Positions 32,301 to 44,400 of a DNA stretch of 64,000 bases are shown one piece after another. Position numbers and translations under genes: made by a program. The notes below the pieces were generated by a model. It saw nothing but the letters and a program-made list of their open reading frames with translations. It ran no database searches and was not told the DNA's origin. Position 1 is the stretch's first letter. Each line of letters begins with the position of its first letter. Origin of the DNA: Heloderma charlesbogerti (taxonomy: Eukaryota; Chordata; Lepidosauria; Squamata; Helodermatidae); the NCBI GenBank assembly GCA_026122225.1, contig JANEZZ010000310.1, positions 372,001 through 436,000 of the forward strand, given 5' to 3'.

Positions 32301-35300
32301 CACAATAAATGCCTCATGTAGAAAGACCCTTAAGACAACCAACAACGAGGTATACATCATTGTAGTGGTGAAAAGTGAGGAATGCAATTGTCTGTAATGT
32401 ATCCCTTTAGAGCAGTCTTCCTCAACTTGGTGCCCGCCAGAAATTTTGAACTATAGCTCCCATCATCCCAGACCATTGGTAATGCTAGTTGGAGCTGATA
32501 GGAGTTATAGTCCATAACATCTGGAGGGCAGCAGACTGTGGAAGGGTGCTCTAGTGCTTCTGGCCTTATATCTCCAATAAGGCATGGTATTATGGGCCAT
32601 TTCCCAGCAGTAACGTATGGCTGTGAGAGCTGGACTATAAGGAAGGCTGAGCGCCGAAGAATTGATGCTTTCGAACTGTGGTGCTGGAGAAGACTCTTAC
32701 GAGTCCCCTGGACTGCAAGGAGGTCAAATCAGTCAATCCTAAAGGAAATCAACCCTGAGTGCTCATTGGAAGGTCAGATACTGAAGCTGAAGCTCAAAGA
32801 TTTTAGCCACCTAATGCGAAGAGAAAACTCTCTGGAAAAGACCCTGATGCTGGGAAAGACTGAAGGCAAAAGGAGAAGGGAACGGCAGAGGATGAGATGG
32901 CTAGATAGCATCACTGATGCAGTGAATATGGACTTGAGCAAGCTCCGGGAGAGAGTGGAGGACAGGAAGGCCTGGCTTGCTATGGTCCATGGGGTCATGA
33001 AGAGTCGGACACGACTGAACAACAAATTATGGGCCAGCCCTACTGTTAGGCAGAATTTGCTGCCCAACTCAGGTAGCTGGTTTTGGATGCCATGAAAGGG
33101 CAGCAAATTCCTCATTGTTTAATACTTTATTCATCTTTTTTTTTGTGATTTTAACAAAACAAATCATGAAAAAAGACAAGAAATTACTTGCATAGAAATA
33201 TAAATATACCATTAAGTTCAAAATTCTAAAAAACAAAACAAAACAAAAACCTGAGGAGATTATGTGTAAGCTTCAAGAAAAGCAGACCAAATATCCATAT
33301 ATTTATCCATTTGGGAGTGACGCCTATATAACATCCGTTGAAATGTTGATAGTGTTGTTAGGTCCTCAGTCGGTTGCACTATAGGAGGTGAACATTTGTC
33401 CTTCCAATGTTGTAATAGCAGTCTTTTTACTGTCAGAAGGGCTAGGATATGTTGTTGTTGTATTTTTACTGCCAGGGAGGTGAAGGGGCACTTCTGGGAC
33501 ATTCTGCCTCAGATGTCAAAAATAACTTGACCAGCCTTGGGTACTGTGCCCCATGCCGTGGGGGGAATGAGTGCCCTTTGCTGCACTGCCTCCAGCAGCA
33601 AAATGTCCTGGTCCGCCCCTAGGGCAAAAGAATGTAATATCTCAATAAAAAGATTGAGGCTGAGTGAAACATGAAAAGCATCAGTAATGCCTGAAGATTG
33701 TATATATTGGAAGCTGAGCTTATTCACTACAAATAACAGATAAAGAAGGGTGTCTGCTTGAATGGAGCACATGATTGCATATAAGCTATAATTGCAAGCG
33801 GCTTCCTGTTAATTGCAAAATCGTAACCTTTGGCAGTGTGGTTTTGCGTACTTCTTCTGCCTTCCAGCTGCAGACATAACCACTGTGTTGGATTTCTTTT
33901 AACCAAAGTCCAGTAAGAAGTGTGTATGGCTGATAAGGAAAGGGCGCAGTCCTAGGCTGTCAGCGGATCTGTAGAGGCAGATGAGCCTCAGTTCTCCAAA
34001 ATAATGCAAGGCTAGTTTTATTACCTATTATTATTGAATTGCATTTATACCCCACCCTTCCTCTGAGGAGTGATTCTATTCTTGAGGAGAGCTAAGTATA
34101 TCCATGCAGGCAGGCCCGGTATGGTTCTCTGGGATTAGCGTACGTCAGCCTTCCTCCACCTGGTTCCCTCCAGATGTTTGGGGCTACAGCTCCCATAAGC
34201 TCTGACCATTAGCCATGCTGCCTAGGACTGATGGGAGTTGTAGTCAAAAACATCTGGAGGGCACCAGGTTGGGGAAGGCTGGTGTATGTGGTGGCTGTTG
34301 TTACTTCTTTGGATTGGAGGCAGTCTCCAGTTCTTCTGTTCATGTCAAATACCTCGTACTAGCTGGGCAAGGCTGTGTGTCGTCCCTCTTGGTCCTGGGA
34401 CAAATGCTCTTCCATTATATTAATGGAGAAATTTTGTTGTTGTTAAGTCGTGTCCAACTCTTCGTGACCCCATGGACCATAGCACGCCAGGCCTTCCTGT
34501 CCTCTGCTCTCTCCCGGAGTATGCTCAACTTCATATTCTTTGCACTGGTGATGCTATCTAGCCATCTCATCCTCTGCCGTCCCCTTCTCCTTTTGCCTTC
34601 AATCTTTCCCAGCATCAGGGTCTTTGCCAGTGACTTTTATCTTCGCATTAGGTGGCCAAAATATTTGAGCTTCAAAGGAGAAATGCTCTCCCCTAAATAT
34701 TCTTCTTGGAGTATGTTATGCAACTTACATTTATGTACAATCGTGTCTCAAATCTGGGCTTTCTTTTTATAGACGTTTGTTTTGTAGGGTGGTTCATGGG
34801 TGTGGGCAGACTTAAGGCTTGCTGGGATTAACTCTGTGCTTTTCACTAGGAACCTGAGGTTCACCAACTGGAGACAGGTACAAAATGATGGCTGGGGATG
34901 GAGTCAGGTACAAAATGGGGGCTGAGCCAATAACCTACTTCAGTCTTCCCGAACCTGGTGCCCTCCAGATGTTCTGGACTTCACTTCCCATCAGCCCCAG
35001 CTAGCATGGCCAGTGGTCAGGAATGCTGGAATCCGATTAGCCATACAACATATATAAGTACAAATCTGCTCCTGCGTTACTACAGACTGGGGATTCTAAT
35101 TTAGGAGGTGAGACACCTCATATGTAAAACATCATGCACATTAATGCAGTGGAGTACAAGAGGACAGGTCCCTGCCTGGAAGAGCTACATTTTTTCATGG
35201 AGTGAACCGAGGAGGGAGAGGGGAATGAAGGCAGGGTTAAATAGGGGGAAAACACATGCAATACCTTCTTTTCTTCCAATTGTGTATTTCAATCAACCAA

Positions 35301-35417
35301 TCACTTTATTGATCCAGTCAACAGACCTCACAATAAGACTGTATCAATTAACGTTTTTGAATTTTGTTCCTGCTCATTATTTAACTTACAGAAATAAGGT
35401 CCAAAAATATAAATCAG

Positions 35418-35452
<35 letters not shown>

Positions 35453-38400
35453 GATACTTTAAAAATGACTCTAATTAGATAATATTTTAGCATATCCTCA
35501 TTGCTCTCAGCAAATATTTAGCTACAATTTCTATAACAGACCACTTTGTATTAGAAAGAAAAAGAAGAACGTACTATTCAGACAATCTTGCAGGATGCAA
35601 AAAGATTAATGAATTAATTAACTTATTACAGAGATCTCAGTAATAATTACAGAACAGGAAAACGTAGCTTACTGTTTTGGTTTCTTCTGAATCACAAGGA
35701 CATCACCTGTTGGAATAAGGTATCCCCCTGAATCTCCCATCCATTGTGCCTTTCAGAGAATGGGCGGTTGGACGACTCATTGTGTCCTGAACTTCTCGTC
35801 TCTGTCGCTGAGCCAGGCTGCGATGGCTACCCTTCACTGGACTCCCGAGAGAACTGTAAGAGAATATAATGTGTATCTCCCCTGCCAATGCTGTATGGGG
35901 AACTGTTTGTCTGCAGCAATCGTGCTCCAGAGCTGCTTCGCTGCAGCTGGTATTGCAAGCAAGCCCTGAACAGCTGTTGCTCTCAGGACCCCGAGAGCAC
36001 TTCTTATGTTCTTATGAAAGGATGCACCGAGCCCTACCATGCATAAGAACCTAAGAAGAGCCATGCAGGATCAGACCAAAGGCCTGTCTAGTCCAGCCTT
36101 CTGTTCAACAGTGGCTAAGCAGATGCTGATGGGAAGCCCCAAGCAGGACATGAACGCAATAGCACCCTGCGGGTCATGGGATCACAAATCTGGATTACTA
36201 TAGATCATGGATTATAATAGCCTAATTTGGGGGCATGGGAAGTCTTTATATTATTTTATATTATTGCTATTGTTAAACATTCAGGAGTCAGAAATCCTTA
36301 GGAACACAGGAAGGTGCCTTATATTGCGTCCGTCCATGGGTCCATCTACCCCAGCATTCTCAACACTGACCGGCAGCAATGGCTCTCCAGGGTTTCAGGC
36401 AGGAATTTTTCCAGCCTTACATGGAGATGCTGGGGATTGAACCTGGGGCATTCTGTCTGCAAAGCAGGGACTCTGCCCCCTGAGCAACGGCCCATCCCCA
36501 ATCCTTGTTGGTGTGTTACAAATCATCCTGCAATTTGCCAGTAAATCCCAATCTACCTTCTGCTCACCCCTTCTGTAGGCCTAGAGAAGAACAGACTTGT
36601 TACTTTATTTATTTTATTCAAGGCATTTTTCTCCTGCTCTTCAGCCAAAAGACTCCCAGAGCGACTTACAAGAATTAACAATGAGATAGTCCCTGCCCTC
36701 AGGCTCACAGCGTCAAAAGACAGGAGATGCAAAGAAAGGGATTAGGAAGGAGGAGGAAAAAAGCATGATGGTGATGCTCATCAATTGCCCAGATGAATGG
36801 AAATATATTCTATGATTCTATTCTTCTATGATATCAGTTGAACTCAGATGTGCACTGCATCTGTTGTCCTTCTGGGCTGGCTTGTTCCTCTTTTATTTCT
36901 TCTCTTCTGCAGTTTCTCCTCTTTTGAGTTCAAGCCTAGTCCGTTTCTTCTCCCTCCCTTCAGGGCAAGATGTTTCCTCATATGCCCTTTGGTGGCATTT
37001 GGGGGAGGGAGGGAGGGACCACCACTGAGAGTAGATGGTGGCAGTTCACCCGAGCTGTGCCTGCTTCTTCCCCCATCCCCTCAGGGTGATTGATTATGCC
37101 AGCCATCTATGTAACAAGTCTCCTAGTCAGCTGTGTAGGCAACCAGAAATTTCATGCTTGGTGTCTATGTAAGTGCTGAGGAAAGGAAGTCTTGTCCTTC
37201 ACAACCAGCATGGAAATGTAGCAGGCTGGAGGAAGACAGGGGAGATCACTCTGTCCCTCCTTCACTATTCCACTTGGCTGAAGGCGATATTCTTTTTTTA
37301 CTGGCCCTCCTCTTCAGCCAGCATGGAATTGCAGGCTAGTAAAAATAATAATTTCATGCTAGTAACTTCTGTTTACAAGGCTGAATTATCCCCCAGGGAA
37401 TCCTCAGATATTGGCCTAAATCGTGAGAGAGGGTGCATTTAAATAAAACTTAACACCACGGCTCTCTCGTACCGTGCTCTTTCAGATAAGCTGAGCGTTT
37501 CAGATGAGCAGATGCTTCTGACAACGGATACTGTCTGGGGAGCTCTCAGAGGTAAGGCGGATGAAGTTTCCCACTGTCCCTCCATGTAAATCTGTGTAAG
37601 AACATAAGAAGGGCCCTGCTGGATCAGACCAAGGGCCCATTCTGTTCACAGTGGCCAACCAGCTGCCCATGGGAAACCCACAAGCAGAACATGAGTGCAG
37701 CAGCACCCTCCTGCCCATGTTCCCCAGCAACTCACTGCCTCTTATTACTGGAGGTAGCATAGAGCCATCAGGACTCGTACCCATGGATAGCCTTCTCCAG
37801 GAATTTGTCTAACCCCTTTTTAAAGCCATCCAAGTTGGTGGCCATCACTACGGCTGGTGGTAGCAAATTCCATAGCTTGCGCATGCGCTGTGTGAAGAGC
37901 TTCCTTTTCTCCATCCTGTGTAAGCAGGTATTGTTACTTATTTGCTACCTGTAACTGGATTCTGCCCTTGTTCCGCAGGGTTAGAGACCTTCAGCCAGCT
38001 TGCCTGGAGAGACGACGATGGGACGGTGAGCCCCTCCATTATGTGTGTGGTGCTAGTACACCGCAGAACTGTGAGAACCCTTGGCCCTTCCATGGTGGAG
38101 TATCTCTCAGGTTGGGATAGGAAGCCAATGGCTATGCAGCTCAGCAACACTTGTGGGCTTCTGTGCAGTTTTAGGCATGTGACAGTAGAGCGTCTTACAG
38201 AGAGAGTAACATCAGGGAAGATGTAGCTTTTACCGGTATAAATACCATGCCATTTAGAAGAGGAAGAGTTGCACTTGGCCGTGACATCCCTCCCAGAATT
38301 TGGAAGCGAGCTTTACACCTGGGATGGGGAACCTCCAAGCCGTGGGCCGCATTTGGCTCGCAGAGGCTCCGCTTTCAGTCTTTGCAGGCCCCGCCCACTC

Positions 38401-41400
38401 TACCCACCCATGGTCTGGACATTCCCGAGGGCTTGGGGAGGAGCTGGGGAGAGGAATCTGTGATTGGAGATGACAAGGGGTTTCCCCTTACTTAGCGTGG
38501 TGCACAGTCAACCAGCCAAGTGCGCACTTAGCTTCTGATTCTCATTCCCCACGCAGGGGATAAGCAGGAGCGAAGCCAACTGCATGCTCAGCTGGTGCTT
38601 GCTTGCAGGAGCTCCTGCAAGTGCTGGCCAAGTGTGCTTTGCTCATACTAAGGATGAGTGAAGCCGGCTCCCTGGCTGAAGGACCGACTGGAAGAACTTC
38701 AGTTGGCGTTTCAGCCAGGGACCCAGTAATGTCAGGGGGCCGTTGGAGCTCATATGGTTCCCTACCCCTGCTTTTAGTCTCCACGATTAACAATCCATGT
38801 ATGTTGCAAATGTAAATTTGGTTTAATTCATTCTTAACGGTCATGGCTGCCCCAATGAGTCCTGGACTTGTAAGTTTTGGGGCAGTGCTGGAAAAAAAAG
38901 TTAGAGGTGCTCAGCCCCATACCAGAGCTAAACTACTCAGGGTTTTAAGGCGGGGTAAGGGCAGTGATCACTAGGAAGCTAGCTTTAACTGTGGTTTCGA
39001 TACCTCTAAAGTCCAAATAATGCTGTCCTGTCACGCAAGGGTTATTCTTTATTCTCAGGAATGGGGGGGCAGGGCTGTAGGGCCACCAACAGGCACATGG
39101 TCGCAAACGGGAAGAAGTCTGGAACATCCCCCAAAATGGGCAAATAAGGAATGCATGGAAACACTGAGTTGTTCCATTACCATCAGTCAATACGCTAAGA
39201 GCACTGTGCTAAATGGAGCTTACTCCCAGGTAAGTGTGGATAGGGTTGGTGAAGGAGGGCACATGCAATAAAACTAGAAGAACAGACTATCCTGTGGCTT
39301 TGTTTTGTGAATTACCCCCCCCCATGATTTTGTCATAGCTCATAGTCCAGGAGTGGGGAATGTGGGGCCCTTCAGATCTTGTTGGACTGCAACTCCCATC
39401 AGCCCTAGCCAGCATGGCCCTCAATGGTGAGGGATTATGGCAGGTGCTGTCCAACCACATCTGCAAGGCCACACGTCCGAGTCCTTACTAAACCACAATT
39501 CCCAGCACACCTCTGTTTTGGTGGGAATTCTGTCAACAGAACAAAAGCTACAGGTTATTGCTATGCACTGTCCAAGAAACAAGTGTCTAAGGGTGCAAAC
39601 CTATGCATGTTTAGACAGAAAAAGGCCTACAACTCCCAACATTCCCCAGCCAGTTAGGCCGGGGGATGCTGGGAGTTGTAGGACACTTTTCTGTCCAAAC
39701 ATGCATAGGATTGCGTCCCCAAACCCTAAAAACAGTGCAATAACATAATATAAAACCATTAACATAAAAAAATATAGAAACCATTTTAAACCTCAATAAA
39801 AATCTCAAGACCCATTTGAAAGCCTTATTTTATGTTGTCAAGTGCCTGTGAATACAGGAAAATCTTAACCTGGTGCCGAAGAGATAACAATATTGGCGCC
39901 AGGCAGACCTCACTATAATGGGGGGCCACCACCAAGAAGGCCCTCTCCTTTGTTGCCATCCTCCAGAGCTCACTTGGAGAAAGGACTCATATGATGATCG
40001 TAGTGATTCTTGACGCAAGTGTGCGCGCGTGCACACACATTTGCGCACTCTTGGACCTGTATCTTTCTGGCTTACTTCTCAACAGTAGCACAGGCTGACC
40101 AAAAAGCTTTCATGGTATGTTGTCCCTTGAGAGCAGGGAAACCTCTCTTTGAGAAGAGAAGGGATGGGCTGAATAGGTGAGATGTGGATTCTGAAATGTA
40201 AAGAGCTCCTGCTCAAATAGGGCAGCTCCAATTTGAGTCAGAGCCAGCCCCCAGGAAGCTTGGTCCAGTATGAATCAGGGCGTGCACCTCACCTCCACCG
40301 CCTGTTACTCTGTTCTCCAAGGTATGGATTTTTTGGCTTGTGGGAGGGGATAAAAGGAAAGAAGGAGTGGCTGCTGAAGTGTGCATTTTGAGCGTTGGAT
40401 TAGAATATTCAACACAGACGATTAATTTTCAGGGCGAGCTGACCAGGGTTCATGCACCTCTAGAGAAAGTGGGGCTGGGAAGCCCTTTGCTGGAGAAGAG
40501 TGTTGGACCATCTCCTGACTGTGCTCCATCTTCTCCCCTGTATAGTTCTACGTGAACAAGACAGATGTTGTCGACTTCCCCCGCTTTCCTCACCGAGGTC
40601 TGCTGCTTGACACATCTCGCCATTACTTGCCTTTGAAAGCCATTCTGGAGACACTGGTACATGAATCTGCCTTGGGGCAATAGTCTCTCCTTGGGATCTT
40701 ACGCCCTTTGGTTGCTGGTTGCTCTGCAGAACACCGTGACCTAATTCAGATGATCATCTAAATCAGCCTTCCCCAAGCTGTCCGCCTCCAGATGTGTTGG
40801 ACTGCAACTCCCATAATTCCCAGCCAACATGGGAGTTGCAGTCCAACACATCTGGAGGTTGCCAGGTTGGGAAGCCTGACCTAAAGCATGGTTTAGATCA
40901 TTGACTCCACCCCTTCAGCCACCATTTTGTTCTTGGCTCTGGTTGGTGGACCTTGGTATTCTTGTAAAACACAAAATAGATCCTGCAAGCCTGAAGTCTG
41001 ACCACTCCTGGGCTCCCTCCCCACCTCCTCCCCATCTTCCTTTGCACGCCAGGCGAACCAGTGCTTCCACGTTCACTTTAGAAAGCCTGGTTTCGGATCC
41101 TGGTTTGTTTTAACGAACTTTGGATAGAACAAATCACAGTTTCCCGACTCTGTACATAACATGGAACTGTGGCTTGTTTCAAAGTTAAAAAGGAAGCTTT
41201 TGTTCTCCTTTTCTTCAGATGTGGGAGAAGAGGGATGGGAAAAGGGGCACGTGTTCACCCGAGGCTCAGTGTAGCTCATTCCCGACCACGTGGAGTCCTA
41301 AACTGTGGTTCTGTAACCCTCACGAGCTGAGATTCGTAGACCTCGTCTTACAAACAGTACTGAAAACCTGGAACTAATGGCAGTAAGGAGGACATGGAGC

Positions 41401-44400
41401 TATGTACAAATCTCACCCCCTAACTCGTTTAGCAAGTATTAGGTAGAATGTTTTCTTTTTTTACAAAAAAAAAACTTTGCCGTGCTAAGGCTCAGGAACT
41501 TTTTGAACAGAAATCTGGTGCTGTGGAACATTCCTTCCCTGGAATGCTCAGGTCTAATTGCATTCTGAATTTTATATGTGGGTGATCTAGAATTTCCCCT
41601 CGAATCATCCTGAATTGCGCGCACATTTCTAGCCCCCTTGAATATAAAAAATAACTGGCCTCTGGAGAGCTTGCCTCTTTGTGCCTGATCACACTGATCT
41701 CAATGAGCGAAAGCAGCTTGTAGCGTACCTGGCGGGTCTCCAATTGGATGCCCGTAGATACCTTTTGCGGTGCCTGCCAGACTCCCTGCCTCTCCTGATT
41801 TTCATTTTATTTCTTAAGATTTTTTCAGATTGTATTTTGTTTTAATTTGGAGGCTGGTATGCTGCAAAGCAAAGTGCTGCCCCTCCAGGGCCATCTGTAT
41901 TCGGGTTCAAGAGAGCAGTTTTGTGTTTTGGAGCTCAGCCCCCCCCCCCCCCCCCCGCACACACACACACCTCTCTTGTAGTTAAGTTCTTGGGCAAGTT
42001 TCTTTTAGCCTCACCACTTTGCCTTCTGGGAAATGAATGTTTTGTGACCGACTGTGGCCCCCTCATGGCAGCCATTTTATTTATTGTTTATTTATTTACA
42101 ACATTTGTATATTGCTCCACATCTAAACAAGTTCTGGAGCAGTGAACAGGAGAAAAAATAAACAAAAGATAAAAAGGAATTCTTTTTACAAAAGAATTCT
42201 TTTGTATTCTTTGAAAAATACAGTGCCAATAAAACAGAAGCTGGTCAACCAAGGAAGGCTTCCTGGAAAAAGGCTGTGGATGGGCAAGCCCCCCCTCCAC
42301 CACCCTGACAGCCATTTTGTGAGAGCACCCACAACACTCCCTCAAAATCCCAACTGTACTCACCGAGTCAAAAAGTTTGGGGACCACCCCCAGAATAAGC
42401 TGTTTCTGTAAAGCAGCACTGAAAGTCTGTGTTCCGTTGTCTCTGTCAGGGTTCCCCTTAGGACCTTGACCTCCTAAGTAACTCTTTAAGGATTTCTTGC
42501 CTCCTTAAGAGTCTTACCTTCTTTTAAACTTCCCCTTCCCAATAACGTGGGGTTTATGCTGTAGACATGGGGTGACTGGCACTGCAGACACCTGTGTGTT
42601 AACTACAATAGTTTACTGGTAAATTAAAATAAGCAAATCACAACTAACAGTATTTTCACAATAGCATCAACAGTGATACAAAAGGCATGAAGAGAAAATA
42701 AAAGTTGCAAAAATGCAAGTTCCTCCATCCTAGCTGCATTTAGACTTCTCCAGGCTGCTTCTTCCTGCATCTCTCTTCATGCTCTGGTCTTCCTCACTTT
42801 TTATCCCCTCCTCTCACAAAACTGAAAGTACCATTTCAGACCTGGAAAAATGAAACCTAACTCAGGAAAATGAAACTTAACTGGGGAAATGATACTACTC
42901 TTCTCAGGGATACTAGCCCTCCCAGCAAAAAAGCCCCAGGCTTCTAGACCTGACTTCTTTTCCGCCTCTGTAGGCCTCAAACTTTCACAGTCTCGTCGTT
43001 GTTAACTTTATTGAGGATCCTGGTTGGGCCAGAAGGCAGAGTGCAAATCTGAGAAAGAAATACTGCCTCAGACGCATTGCTTTTCCATGGAGACAGCTTG
43101 CATGTTCAGCTCCAGCTTATCAAGTACTGGCTAACCCAAGTGATGTACATGTACATAGGATCTAGAAGTGAGAAATATGTTCCTCTCCTGGTGTGTAGAA
43201 ACATAGGGATCTGCCTTTTACTGAGTCAGACTGCTGGTCCCTCTAACTTAGTATTGCCTACTCTGACTGGCAGTCAGAGTAGTCTCCAGGGTTTCAGACA
43301 GGAGCTTTTCTCAGCCTCACCTGGAGATGATGGGGATTGAACCTGGGACCGTTCGCATGCAAAGCATGCAGTCTACCACTAAGCTACAGCCCTTCCATAA
43401 TTAAACACTCTAGGAAGCTCTCTTATACCTTGATTGATTAGTTCAGTATTGTCAATACTGACTGACAACAGCTTTCAGGATTTCAGGCAGGACTTTCTCC
43501 AGTCCTACCTGGAAATGCCCAGAACTGAACCTGGGACCTTTTGCATGCAAAGCACGTGCTCCACTACTGATCTATGGGCTTTCCTTCCTATAGAACAGCC
43601 TTCCCCAACCTGGTGGCCATGCTGTGATGGGAGTTGCAGTCCAACACACCAGGTTGGGGAAAGCTGCTATAGAGCCTAACAAAAGCAACTCCTGAAGCTG
43701 ACCAGGAGGCCTTTTACATAAACTCTGCTCTTAGGGCTCATATGATACACCCGTTTTGTGTTCTGCCAGCTCTCCAAATTAATCCCAATTGAACCTAAAT
43801 AAAGAGAAGGAAGGAGGGATTAAACCGGGGAGGAGGAAGTAAGTGTGTGTGGATAAGTCGGTGTGTATGGACTGGAATGACACGAGTGTAGCAGGAAATG
43901 AATCTGCTTGTTTTATCTCTGCAGCCCAGTAAAGAACCTCACCTTCCCATTCCAAATAGAATAGGGTTTTCTGGGTACTGTGCCTAATGGCCCCACCCTG
44001 GCTTATGTGCCCAGTTATATTCGTATATGTTGTTGCTGGGAACAGATCCATCTCATGATGCAGGGCTTGGAGCCAGGACAAAAAGGAGTGCCGGTCCTGT
44101 AATATTCAGGCCTAATTGCATCTCGACGATCATATACGGCCCCCAAACATTTTTTAAACGCATTTTCTCTCAAATGGTTGGGTCCGGGCTTAGTCATGCT
44201 TTGAGTAGACCCATTTAAATCAATGGAACTTCTGGTAGTCATGACTGACTAAAGTCCTGCTGATTTCAATGAGTCACCTGTAAGTATGGCTAAGTCTGGA
44301 TCCAGCCCCAAATATGCATTTCTAAATATATTTTGATGCAAGTTCCGTATTTGGGGAGTGTGAAATCTAGCAAAATAACCAAGTTCCAATCCGCACATTT

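Larger units (their letters stand above)
29341..37485 (+). other. HEXA: HEXA intron 1 (expected to contain exon 2)
   Basis: This 8.1-kb interval between exon 1 and exon 3 was read for a 93-bp phase-matched exon resembling human LEKNVLVVSVVTPGC and none was found. Outside the repeats listed, 31060-32050, 33780-34130, 35035-36035 and 36770-37480 show nothing I can name. Confidence 0.6.

Noticed and set aside
34283..34373. Possible HEXA exon 2 (frame YVVAVVT)
   Set aside because: Only a short Val-rich match. No PGC motif, no fitting splice sites, and it hits a stop.
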